64,000 nt of DNA from Cyanophora paradoxa (Eukaryota; Glaucocystophyceae; Cyanophorales; Cyanophoraceae), in the NCBI GenBank assembly GCA_004431415.1, contig QPMI01000642.1, positions 62,001-126,000 on the forward strand. Direction: 5' to 3'. The notes below the pieces were generated by a model. That model saw nothing but the letters and a program-made list of their open reading frames with translations, had not been told where the DNA came from and made no database searches. A program made the position numbers and the translations under genes. Numbering within the stretch: the first letter of the stretch is position 1; each line of letters begins with the position of its first letter. Below are positions 37,901 to 47,599 of the stretch, piece by piece.

Positions 37901-40900
37901 CGCGGCGCCAGGGCGGGGCGGCGGGCCGGGGCGGGGGGCCCGGGGCGGGCCGGGGCCGGCCCCGGGCTCATGGGGGGCGAGAGGGCCGTCGCCATGTCCC
38001 CGAGGTCCTGCTCCTCCTCCGGGAAGAAGCCCTGCACGGCCCTCAGGAAGAAGGCTCCCAAGGAAGAAAGGGAGGGGACCGCACGCCGGAGGCCCCCCCC
38101 GCGCTGAGGCTGCGCGCCGCGAGGCGGAGCGTGCGGTGCACCCCCGCCTCCTGCGACGCCTTCCTCTCCATCGCCACCTGGTCGCGGGGGGTACAGGTGA
38201 GGCGGGCCTGGCGGGGGCGGGGCATGGGGCGGCGGAGGGGCACCGATCCGGAGCGCTCGCGGCGGACGAGGCCCGAGCCGCGCCGCGAGTCGGCCGCCGC
38301 CGGGGCCGGGGCCTCCGCCTCCCCGCCCTTCGCCTCCTCTGCGCCGCGGAGTCAGCTTCGCGGGGGGGCGGGGCGATCGGGGGCCGGCGGCGCGCCGACG
38401 ACGGTCCACGTCAAGCCGCCGCCGTCGCCGCCGTCGCCGCCGTCGCCGCCGTCGCCGCCGTCGCCGCCGCCGCGCGGCGAGTCGACCTGCGGGGCGGGGG
38501 AGGGCGTCTCGCGCCGGGCGGCTCCGCGCGGGGGGAAGAGAAGGGAAGGGGGCGGGCCTGGAGGGCGAGGCCGGCGGCGCTGGTCAGGCTCATCGAGCGG
38601 GCGCCGCCGAGGGCGCCTGGCGGCGGCTCCGAGGCGACGCTGCCCCGCTTCTGCAGCGCCGCCTCCGGGTTCCTGCGGGGGCGGTGAGGGCGCGGGGGCG
38701 GGCCGCCGAGGGGCCGGGAGGGGGCTCCCGCGCCTGAGGAGGAGGCGCAGCTCGTAGGGCGTCTTGAACGTCTGGCTCATCTTCCGGAGCCTGCGGGGCG
38801 CCGCCGGGATCAGGGGCGGACGAAGGCAGAGGCGAGGGCGAGGGCGAGGGCGCGCCTCAGGTCGCCGAAGGAGAGGCGGCGGTAGTCGTCTGCCTCGGGG
38901 GGCTCCCCCCCGGGGCCCGAGGAGGCCGCGCCGCCGCTGGCGATGGAGGCGCGCGCCGAGCGGGAGGCCTCGGTGGGGGCCCCCGACATCGCGATGAGCG
39001 TGCGCAGCAGGTGCAGGAAGACGTAGTACGGCCTGCGCGGGCGGGCGGGCGGGCGGGGCGGGCGGGGCGTCAGAGCGCAACGGGACCGGAGCGGAAGTGA
39101 GGAGGAGGAAGAAGGGACCGGCGGGAGGAGAAGGGGTCGGGGGAGACGGAGAGGACGGGAACGCCGCCGGCCTCCGCCAGCCGAATCGCCTCCGAGACCT
39201 GGCCCCGCCGCCTCAGCCCCGGCCTGGCAGAGCTGGGGCTGGCAGAGCTGACCAGGACGGACTTGCCGCAGCCGGCCTCGCCGTGCAGCAGCAGCGCCCC
39301 CGCCCCGCCCGGCTTCCACACCGCCTGCGCCCCGCCCGCCCGGCCGCTCAGTCGAAAGAGGCGGGCGGGGCGGGGCGGGGCGGGCCTGGACGAGGAAGTT
39401 GCAGAGTGTGGCGACGGCGTCGTCGCGCCCGCGCACGAGGGCGTCCACCGAGAGCGCCTCCTGCCTGAGGCGCGCCGCCAGCGAGAGCGCCGTCCGCGGC
39501 GGGCCGTACTCCACCGTCACTGAGGGGGGCGAGGCTCAGGGGGAGGGAGGAGGGGGCGGGCCGGCGGGCTCCGGACCGGTGGAGCCGTCCCCCGAGTAGG
39601 CGGAGCCGCGGCGGTCGCTCCCGCCGGGGGCCCCGGCGCCGGCCTCGCTGGGGGCCAGCAGGTCGTCCGAGGAGCCCCCCGCCGGCAGCGGCCGGGGCGC
39701 GCTCGTCGAGCGCCTCCGCACCAGCTGGCTCACCGCGATCGGCCGGGCCTTGCCCTGCCCTGCCTTCAGCCAGAGCGCGGGGGAGCGTGGGGCGGGAGGG
39801 GGCGCGCCTTGACGGGGATGGGGGCGAGGCGGGAGAGCTCGAAGTGCGCCCCGACCGCCTCCCGCGTCCGCTGCGCCCGCCCCCGCCTCAGACGCGAGGA
39901 AAGGAAGGAAAGAAGGGGCGAGGAGGGGCGGGCGGGCCTCGTCGAGGAGGATGGTGCCGCTGGGCGCCGCCGCGGCCATCAGCCGCGCCGCCATGTTCAC
40001 GCTGCCCCGGGCCCCGCTCAGCTTCGGGCCGGCGGGTAGGCGGCGGAGTCGGCGGGGGCGGGGGCACCTGTCGCCGATGACGTTGAGCTCGCAGCGGAGG
40101 TCGGTGCCGAGGAGGCCGCAGAAGACGCGGCCCGTCGCGATCCCGACGGCGATGCGCCCCAGCGCGTCCCGCTCGAACGCCGCCTTCATCCGCAGCGCCG
40201 CCAGGCACGCCCGCTGCGCAGCCGCCCGCTCAGAGGGCGCCCCGCCGGCGTGCGGGCGGGCGGAGGAGGGAAAACAGGGGCGCCTGGGGGTCGTCCTCGT
40301 GGGCGGATGAGACGAGGCCCCAGGTCAGCAGCGCCACGAGGCCCTGCGCCGGCGTCAGCTTTCCGAGCTTCCCCGCGCCCCGCGCCGCCCCGGCGGGCCT
40401 TGTCGTCTTTGAATAGGGAGCGGACGACGCCGCCCATGCGGTCCGCCCCCGCCTGCACCGCCTCCGCGCACCGCTGCACCCGCTCCAGCTGCCGCTGCGG
40501 GCGAGGGTGAGGCCGGCCGGGGGCGGGGCGGGGCGGGCGGAGGGGGCGGGCCTGAGGCAGGGGCCCCGTGGCGGGGACGTCCAGGGCCGGCAGCTGCACG
40601 AAGAGCGCCGTGATCACCCGCAGCTGCGCAGGCCGCGTCAGCGGGGGAGCGAAGCCGGCGGGGGGGCGGGGGCGGGGGCGGGCCTCGGTGAGGAGGTTGG
40701 CGCTGCCGGCGACGGCCGCCTGCACGTCCGAGGGCAGCAGGGGGTACAGCCGGGTCCGCAGCGCCTGCGCGGCCTCCTCGTCGGGGTCGCCGGCGGTCGC
40801 CGGCTCGGTGCCCGGCGGTGTCGCCATCGCCGATGTCCGCCGCCGCAGCTGCGTCACCTCGTCCCCATCCGCGCCCCCCGCCGGCCCCGCCGGCACCTCC

Positions 40901-42314
40901 GTCAGAAGCAGCCCGAAGCTGCGGGGAGATCAGGATTTGTTTTTGAGAGGGGGGGGGGGGGGGGGGAAGGAAGGGGGGGAAGCAGTCACCGGGCGTCCAT
41001 CTCGGTACCCCCGTAGACGAGGAAGCCGTCCTTGTCGCCGGCTCCGAGGAGCCCGGCCAGCTCGCGGCTCGACCGCAGCAGCGCCGCCGCCTGGCCGAGA
41101 GTTCAGAGGGGGGGGGGGAGGAGCTCGGGGGTACGGGCGGACGTGGGGGGCGACGGCGAGCTTGCCCGGGGGCGCGATGGCGAGGGCGCCGGCGAGGGCG
41201 TCCAGCGGCTCGCCTACGAGGGGCACCTCCCAGCGGCCCCGGTGGCCCCCGACCTGGGCGCGCCCCGTCCCCGTCGGCCCGGGCCCCGGGCGCCCCTCGG
41301 CGCCCCCCGGGGCCCCGGCGGACCTTGAGGAGGCTCACGTGGCCGGCGGTGAGGGCGCAGTGGAGCCGCAGCCCGTCCGCCTCCACGTCCAGCAGCTCCC
41401 TGCCCGCCCGGATTCGAACCCGGGCCGCGCGGGGCGGGGCGGGGCGGGGCGGGGCGGGGCGGGGGCACCGGGCGAGACGGAAGGCGCGGAGGGCGGCGGC
41501 GGGAAGGGACGCGGCGTCGGCGGCCGGCAGCAGCACCAGCACCGCGTCGCCCTGCGGCGCCGTGGGCGCCGGCGGCGGCGCGCGGCCGGCGCGGGGCGCA
41601 CCAGGAAGCGCATGACGTCGGCCCCGAAGCGCCGACACGTCCGCAGGACCTCCCTGGCCCCGCTGCCGCCTCAGCGCGGCGCGGCGAGGCGCGGCGACGC
41701 GCGGGGCGCACCGGAACATGCCGTTGAGCCTCCGAGAGAACTCGTCTGCGGGGCGGTGAGCGGCGCGCGCCGGCGCCTCGCCTGCGGGCAGGGCGGGGGC
41801 GAGTACCTGTCCCGCGCAGTGCGGCCTCGGTGGGGTCCGCGTCGGCGAGGGGCTCGGCCCCGAGGCCCCGCCCCTCCAGCAGCGCCCCGGCGAGCTTCAC
41901 CGAGCCCCTGCGCGCCCCGGCCGCGTTGAGCTGCGCGGCTTGCGGCGAGCGTCGGGGCAGCGCCGCGCACGCAATGTCTGCGAGGAGCACGGCGCCGAAG
42001 ACCGGGAACTGCTGCGGCCCGTCGTCCTCCCCTTCGGTGCGGAGCTCGCCGCTAAGTACGCGCGAGATGACGGAGTCTGGGAGGAACAGCTCCGGTCTGT
42101 CGCGCAGCTGCCTGGAAAGCGCTGCGGTCGATAGCTTCCTCAAGGACATGCTCCTGATGCTCTTCCGCGCGGCGCCGAACTGGAAAATTTGCGGCGCGGG
42201 CGAACCGCCCTCGGCAGCGGCCGCGGGCGGGGCGCCGCGCACGGCGGAGTCCATCTCCAGACTCGGCCGCCCGCTCTCTCCCGCTATTGCGAGCGGCGGC
42301 GCGAGTGACGCCAT
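31959..42314 (-). CDS. Soluble-type (ADCY10-like) adenylyl cyclase with P-loop NTPase and TPR-like tail
   Basis: It should convert ATP to cAMP in the cytosol or organelles; the mammalian relative is bicarbonate- and calcium-stimulated. The start MASLAPPLAIAGESGRPS at 42314 is followed by FPVFGAVLLADI (first cyclase domain, first metal Asp), MRFLGDAVLVLLP (second-metal GD) and HCALTAGHVSLLKV (to about 41160). The second domain has VITALFVQLPALD, then RIAVGIATGRVFCGLLGTD, LRCELNVIGD and VNMAARLM (40620-39730), with the Asn/Arg of the catalytic N-x3-R. A P-loop GEAGCGKS lies at 39257-39300 and a Walker-B-like VLVVEDLHALDSASLRLV near 36600-36650. Helical TPR-like exons then run to the stop at 31959 (AAPLRPRPTSH). 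This domain order is that of ADCY10. A low-complexity insert (about 37260-38750) separates the two NTPase motifs. Many introns carry CCGCCCC arrays. Identity is good; many exon joins are unresolved. Confidence 0.82.
37079..37258. repeat. GGGGCGGGCGGC minisatellite inside a cyclase intron
   Basis: About 180 bp of interlaced GGGGCGG and GGGCGGC units lie in an intron of the minus-strand gene, so the transcript carries the CCGCCCC strand. Shorter arrays of the same kind are at 33652-33690 and 41428-41462. The G-rich strand has many four-G-run windows and could form quadruplexes. Confidence 0.85.
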
Positions 42315-43019
42315 GGCCGCCGGTGGTGCGAGTTACGGGCGGCTGAGCTTAGCTGCCTCCTGCGCATGCATGGGGTGAGTTGGGTGTCGTCGCGCCTTGC
42401 GACTGCCAAGTTGAGCTCGAGGCGGCGCGGTAGCACGACGCCGCGAGCTGCAGCTGCAGCTGGTTGTAGTTGCACTTGAAGGAGGGGGGGCCCCGGGCCC
42501 CGGGGGGGTGGACGTGATGAAATTTAACAATTAAAGCTATTATAATGTATATATATAATTTGCATTAATTGCATGTCTGCATGCATGCAATATATATGAT
42601 CGACTCTTCAAGCATGCAATCATATATATATGTCTCGTCTGCAACGCCGGCTCAGAGCGATCGACCTGCGCGCAGTTCGATATATATATATATCGATCGC
42701 GATCGATTCGATATAATTTTAATGTTAAAATGCGAGAATTATGTCTTAATCCTCTTACCCCTTTCTTATCTAACGTCTACCCCTTTATCTGACGTCTACC
42801 CCCCGCTAATCCCGGCTCCCCTGACTCCAGCCTACCCCACATCCGAGTCTCCTCCCCACCAGGGAAAGAGCCATGGCCACCATCCCCACCAAGAAAGAGC
42901 CATCGATATCGATCCCGCAAGTAGTATACGACGACATGCAAGCGCTACTACCTGCCGGGCGGCCCCACAAGCTCGGAGCTCGTGGGCGGCCAGGCAGACC
43001 GCGCCCGGCGGCCCCCGGC
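42315..43019. other. Gene-free region upstream of the cyclase gene
   Basis: This should hold the cyclase promoter. It is marked by CTGCAGCTGCAGCTGG (near 42445) and an AT-rich palindromic stretch (42535-42720) with runs of TATATATA and GATCGATCGCGATCGAT. No gene is supported. Confidence 0.4.
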
Positions 43020-43027
43020 GTGCTCAT
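43020..43027 (+). repeat. 8-bp direct repeat, left copy (GTGCTCAT)
   Basis: It lies directly outside the left end of the left terminal element. The identical octamer sits directly outside the right end of the right element at 53562-53569. This is the relation expected of a target-site duplication around one 10.5-kb insertion. Confidence 0.7.
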
Positions 43028-43533
43028 TAGAGCTGTGCTCGCTGGGGGGGGCCGGGCCCAGCGGCCGCTGAAGCCCGGCGAGCGGCGCCTGTCGCTGGCC
43101 CGTCGCTGAGCTGGGGGTACCGCCAAAACCTGAAGAAAAACTGCTGGAAACCGACCGAAAACCTATCTGTTCCGTTTAGTTTATTTCGTACAAGCTTCTA
43201 AGACGCAAATGCAGATTTAATGCTTGGTTCCGCGAGCCATGCGTCAATTTCTGCGGGATAGAGGCCAGCTGCAGGCTGCTTTTAGGCGAAGCGGACTCCC
43301 CGGGAGCGCCTGAATGCTCGAAAACAGTCGAAATTTAGCAAGATTGCTCGGCCACGCCGAGTCGTCGCCGACCTACGTCGACCATCAGATGAGAAAAAAG
43401 CGGGATGGAGCTTTTTTTGGCGCCTGTCAGCCATAAAAAACGATGTGCGAGGAGGCGTCGCTGGCGGAAAACGCCAAGCGTAGCGGCCGCTGGAACCTCG
43501 CGAGCGAAGCGACAACCAGCGACCACAGCCCTA
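43028..43533 (+). mobile_element. hAT-like MITE, left copy (506 bp)
   Basis: Begins TAGAGCTGTGCTCGCTGG and ends CCAGCGACCACAGCCCTA, an 18-bp TIR with two mismatches. It differs from the copy at 53066-53561 by a 10-bp insertion (CTCCCCGGGA near 43296) and a handful of substitutions. It has no coding capacity for a transposase. Confidence 0.75.
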
Positions 43534-43797
43534 GTCCGAACACGGTCTGCTGCACATGTACAGCGGCACTACAGCCACTGAGCCTGCATGGCAGAGCGTT
43601 TGGCCCAGACTCCCGGAGTCCGCCGCCCAGTGGCCCGGCGGCGGCGGGGCGCCGGCCCGGCGGCCGGCGCCGGCGCCTCTAATATGGCCCGCTATAGCGC
43701 TAGGCTAAATAATACTGTAGAACTAGAAATATTAAGTGGGCTGCATATTTATAGTACTTAAAAAGTTTTGGGCAATTTCCTAAATATTACACGCCCC

Positions 43798-44477
43798 CAG
43801 TGCTGGAGTAGACTAGAGGCTGTGGCCGGTAATTCACCAAAACAAAACATTTCGTAAATATTTCTCGCCTGCTAAAGCCGAGATTTCTCAGGGGTACTCC
43901 TTTCTTCGCCATACAAAAGCCCTGCGAAGACCGACCTACCAATAGCTAAAAAAAAGCTTAGGGCCGCGGGGATGAACCGGCATAAGCGAAGACCGACCTA
44001 CCAATGCTACCATTGCTACCAATAGCTAAAAAAAAGCTTAGGGCCGCGGCCCGCGGGGCTGAACCGGTATACATGCTAGTACTGCCACTGTACTGGCCGC
44101 CGGACCGCGGGCCGCGGCCCGGCGGGCCCGCTAGCGCGCGGCCCGGCTGAACCGGTGAAAAGCGGCCGGGCCGCCGGGCCGCGGCAAGTTCACTAGCCTA
44201 GTACCGTAGCTGGCCCTGCTAGCCTGGCAGTGGCAACTAGTATAAACCAATAGGCTAGCTATATAATATATTAATTTGCGATCGCGAGGACGTCGACGTT
44301 CCGGGCAACTTCCGGCCCCATTACACCGAAATCTGACGGACGACTCCGAAAGCTAGCGCCCGATAGGCCAGCTTGACGTCATTGAACGGTTAGAAAAAAG
44401 CGAATTCGACAAGGCAATTTCGAAAGCATTTTTTTTTTTGGTGAATTACCGGCCACAGTCTCTAGACACCAGCACTG
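43798..44477. mobile_element. Nested ~680-bp element with ~45-bp terminal inverted repeats
   Basis: The left end, starting CAGTGCTGGAGTAGACTAG and continuing through CTGTGGCCGGTAATTCACCA, matches the reverse complement of 44433-44477 with a few mismatches. Looser similarity continues inward through an A-rich stretch to a TTCG. No target-site duplication is clear. The interior contains a duplicated segment (GACCGACCTACCAAT...AGCTTAGGGCCGCGG) at about 43930-44050. It is non-coding. Confidence 0.65.
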
Positions 44478-44499
44478 CGGGGGCTGCCCAGGGGGCATA

Positions 44500-45207
44500 G
44501 AGACAAAATAGCAAAATAACTAAGACAAGAGCACGAAGAAAGATAAGACAAAGAGCCAAAATCGACAATAAAAAAGGAAAGACACAGAGCTCGAGACAGA
44601 TCGATTGCGAGAAGAGACGATAAATCGAGCAGATCTAGGGACAGAGGATAACTGACACGAAGAAGAGCCAGAGCTAGAGGATAACTGACACGAAGAAGAG
44701 CCAGAGCTAGAGATACCATCAATATCAGAAGGAATTACATCACTAAGAAGCGGGGGACAAAATTGAGAAAGATAAATAACAGGAAGAAGACAAGTAAGAG
44801 GAACAACAAGACGACATGGAGGCGGAGGCGAAGCAGGACGATGCGAAAGGGCAGAGCTACGGCACGAGGTCGAGGAGGACACAGGAGGCGGAGCAGGCGG
44901 ATCAAGAGCAGGCAAAAGAACAGTCAAAGGAATCACTAAAGCCGGCCGGGGTCGAGGCGGGCAATCGAACTGCAAACGACGGCGAACAACAGGTCGAGCA
45001 CGAGGACTATAGCTAGTATTGAAACTAACTCTAGCATCAACACTACGATCAGAATCCGAACCAGACCGAACTAAACTAGAAGACGAAGAAGTACGCCGGC
45101 GCCGGCGGGATACGATCGCGACCAGCGAAGCAGAAGACAAGGACAAAGGCGGTAGTCCGGTATCAAGAACAAAGGCCGGAGGGTCCGGCCCGGCAAACCG
45201 CCGGGGG
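44500..45207. other. Strand-asymmetric A/G-rich segment
   Basis: The plus strand is strongly enriched in A and G for ~700 bp, and includes a duplicated piece around GAGGATAACTGACACGAAG (about 44645 and 44677). The long open frames on both strands here follow from the composition and show no family features. Confidence 0.5.
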
Positions 45208-45240
45208 GAAGTAGAAGGAGCCGCAGGCTCCTTCTACTTC
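45208..45240. repeat. Perfect 15-bp-arm hairpin
   Basis: GAAGTAGAAGGAGCC, loop GCA, GGCTCCTTCTACTTC. It sits at the right edge of the purine-rich segment. Function is unknown; it could be a terminator-like or small-RNA-forming structure. Confidence 0.9.
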
Positions 45241-45305
45241 CGAAAGCAACTTCGTCATGATCAGAGATGGACTCAGATGGTTAATTAGGCCAGCTCCGCG
45301 AGGCT

Positions 45306-45680
45306 CGTCACCTGTTTCTTACCGGCAAAGTCCCCCGGCGACTAGTGTAAAACAAATTACAAAGTGGTCCGGTTAGACTCCGGTAAGTATATACGTATAT
45401 ATATATACCGCCCAACGCGCGTCGGAATTAAGCATGCGAAAACTATTAAAAAAGTACATTTTCCTTCAGTGAAGTTGACGTGTGTCGTCGACAACTGGCA
45501 TGAATATATATTCCTTCAGTGAAGTTGACGTGTGTCGTCGACAACTGGCATGAATATATATTCCGTCACCTGTTTCTTACCGGCAAAGTCCCCCGGCGAC
45601 TAGTGTAAAACAAATTACAAAGTGGTCCGGTTAGACTCCGGTAAGTTTATACGTATATATATATACCGGCCAACGCGCGT
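45306..45680 (+). repeat. 116-bp direct repeats flanking a 50-bp tandem duplication
   Basis: The segment starting CGTCACCTGTTTCTTACCGG occurs at 45306-45422 and 45564-45680 (period 258) with about two mismatches. Between them a 50-bp unit starting TTCCTTCAGTGAAGTTGACG is repeated exactly at 45461-45510 and 45511-45560. The layout looks like a small element with direct terminal repeats or a replication-slippage product. Confidence 0.88.
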
Positions 45681-45694
45681 TCAAGAATTATTGG

Positions 45695-46240
45695 ATGACA
45701 CGAGCTGTCAGCTTGAGTGATCCGATCGCTAAACACATTAAATTGGGGCAGTTGTACGATCCACAGGATGCACCAACAGACGTGGCATTCGTAACGTCAA
45801 CCAATGCGGATCACAGATCTTTCATAACGTCATTGCAACACAGTGGCCAGAGATCCTTATCATCAATGCCGGAGATCGAACAATGCCAAATCGTCTTAAA
45901 CAACTTCCTCTTCATGTGCAGGTGTGCTCATTTGATTGCCGCAAACATGCTAGACCTTTGACATTTGTTTTGCAATAAATAGATACCAGGTTTGTTTTGC
46001 AATAAATAGATACCGCTAGCGGCGATCGCTCTTGTCCCACTTGGACATTTCAATGCATTCGTGATGATGCAGTGCGGCACCAATGCTCCTTTTGTGTACC
46101 GCTATGACGATATGCGTGATTCCGGAACGGACGGATGCCTCTACCCAGTTGTTCCAACCTTCGCAGCGCTGAATGATTCCTTGTCGCCTAGCGAATTCAG
46201 CAATGTACATTTCCTTTTCTTTGTGCGCCAAGCTTAACGA
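45695..46240 (+). pseudogene. Possible gene remnant of unknown family
   Basis: An 88-codon frame from ATG 45695 (containing PTDVAFVTSTNADHRSF) and a second in-phase open stretch at 46022-46240 (containing PLGHFNAFVMMQCG and SGTDGCLYPVVP) have more normal amino-acid composition and lower GC than their surroundings. A duplicated 24-nt word with AATAAA (about 45965-46015) lies between them. I do not recognise the family. It could be a decayed gene, an unannotated two-exon gene, or chance. Confidence 0.25.
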
Positions 46241-46914
46241 CAGCAAGCTCGATTCGTACGATTTTTTAACTTACTCTATGCTCGACTTTCAAAGCTTTCT
46301 TAGGCTTACTGTCTGTTGCTCGATCGCTCAAGCAGTGTCACATGCCAGTGTGTCCTGATTTCGGCTCCATTTTAAATTTAGTCTGATCCTCCACTTCCAA
46401 AGCTTATCTCGAATTTTCGCTGTATGCCATCTTATAAAATAAGTGACTTGCACATTCACTTCTGCCTGCTCTTTTAATAATGCCGTCAATAGGTGGGGGG
46501 GTGCGGGGGGGCTTGCCCCCCTGCTTGTGCATATACTATTGATCCGCGCATGCGCCGCGGCGTCGGCGCGCGGAAAGTTGTCCGGGACTGTGCAGGATCG
46601 AATTTTTGACATCGGGCACCTTCCTGCACTGTTCCGGCTCCGAAAACCGGATATCTGGAGTGCGCAGGCCCTGCTATGTCTATGCGCGCCAGTACGCATC
46701 GAATGCGCGCGTCGGGGGACCGGCCGGAAACGGCAGGATCAAACTTTCGGCCGACTCTTCGGACTGGAGCGTCGGCGGCGGCCAAAATCGAGGTTGCCGG
46801 AGTGCGCGCGCCCTCCGCTCTCATTCTGCATTGCTCTGGGGCGTCTGTGGCGGGCTTTCGTCGCGGGACCGGGCGGGACCGGGTCCCACTTTTTGGAGTT
46901 TCGCGATCGAGGCG

Positions 46915-47224
46915 GGGTATAAATACCAGAATTGATCCTGGAGGGAAATTCGATTTTCGCGCGACGCCCAGGGGGGAGCGATCGAAAATTTGAAAAATTT
47001 GATTGGTGATTTGGACGTGACTGATTCGTGACCATAACGTTACACGGACGTTACATTGATGTCACGTCAGGGTATAAATACCAGAATTGATCCTGGAGGG
47101 AAATTCGATTTTCGCGCGACGCCCAGGGGGGAGCGATCGAAAATTTGAAAAATTTGATTGGTGATTTGGACGTGACTGATTCGTGACCATAACGTTACAC
47201 GGACGTTACATTGATGTCACGTCA
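46915..47224 (+). repeat. 155-bp exact tandem duplication containing a TATA-like palindrome
   Basis: Copies at 46915-47069 and 47070-47224 start GGGTATAAATACCAG and end ATTGATGTCACGTCA. Each carries GGTATAAATACC and a CRE-like TGATGTCACGTCA. No convincing gene follows. Confidence 0.9.
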
Positions 47225-47321
47225 TTACGGAGGTTCGTGGAGGTTCAGCGAAAAAAACGCCTGTTCAAATCCGACAATAATTTCGGGAGTTGGCCATCGA
47301 CCTACGGAAGAGGCTTCGCCC

Positions 47322-47423
47322 GACCTCGAAAACGGCCTCATAGAAAAATTTTGGCTGAAGCGAGGGAACGGGAAGCAAGGGGGGGAAGACCTTCGGTCTT
47401 CTTTTCCCCCCTTGCAATTATAC
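47322..47423 (+). repeat. Dispersed repeat inside the macrotransposon (inverted partner at 52232-52348)
   Basis: It shares GACCTCG-AAACGGCCTCATAGAAAA, TTTTGGCTGAAGCGAGGGAA and CCCCCCTTGCAAT-ATA with the reverse complement of 52232-52348. The middle differs by an internal insertion. It contains its own hairpin around GAAGACCTTCGGTCTTC. Confidence 0.8.
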
Positions 47424-47599
47424 CGTTGCTGTACATGTTCCGGGCCATTTTGTTGCCCTTGGAATTCGCGCCCGGCCCGGCCTTAAGCTTGACTCCCTTG
47501 AGATCTACCGCTGGTCCGCTGCCCCGGCCTGCCCTTAAGCTTCTCCGAGCTCGAGGGCTGCCCAGGCCTGCCCTTGGTTACCGTAATACAGAATAGTAA

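Noticed and set aside
32044-38409. Extra genes on the plus strand opposite the cyclase
   Set aside because: Long plus-strand frames here come from GGGGCGG repeats; none has a recognisable domain, whereas the minus strand has ordered cyclase and NTPase motifs.
41404-41425. Perfect tRNA B-box-like GGTTCGAATCC on the minus strand
   Set aside because: It sits at the 3' end of a cyclase intron. The expected 5-bp T-stem has a mismatch and no D-arm, anticodon arm or acceptor stem lies in the C-rich DNA upstream, so a tRNA is not supported.
44520-45146. 208-codon Ser-rich minus-strand frame
   Set aside because: It lies opposite the A/G-biased strand, so Ser/Leu/Arg-rich open frames are expected; no domain or start context supports it.
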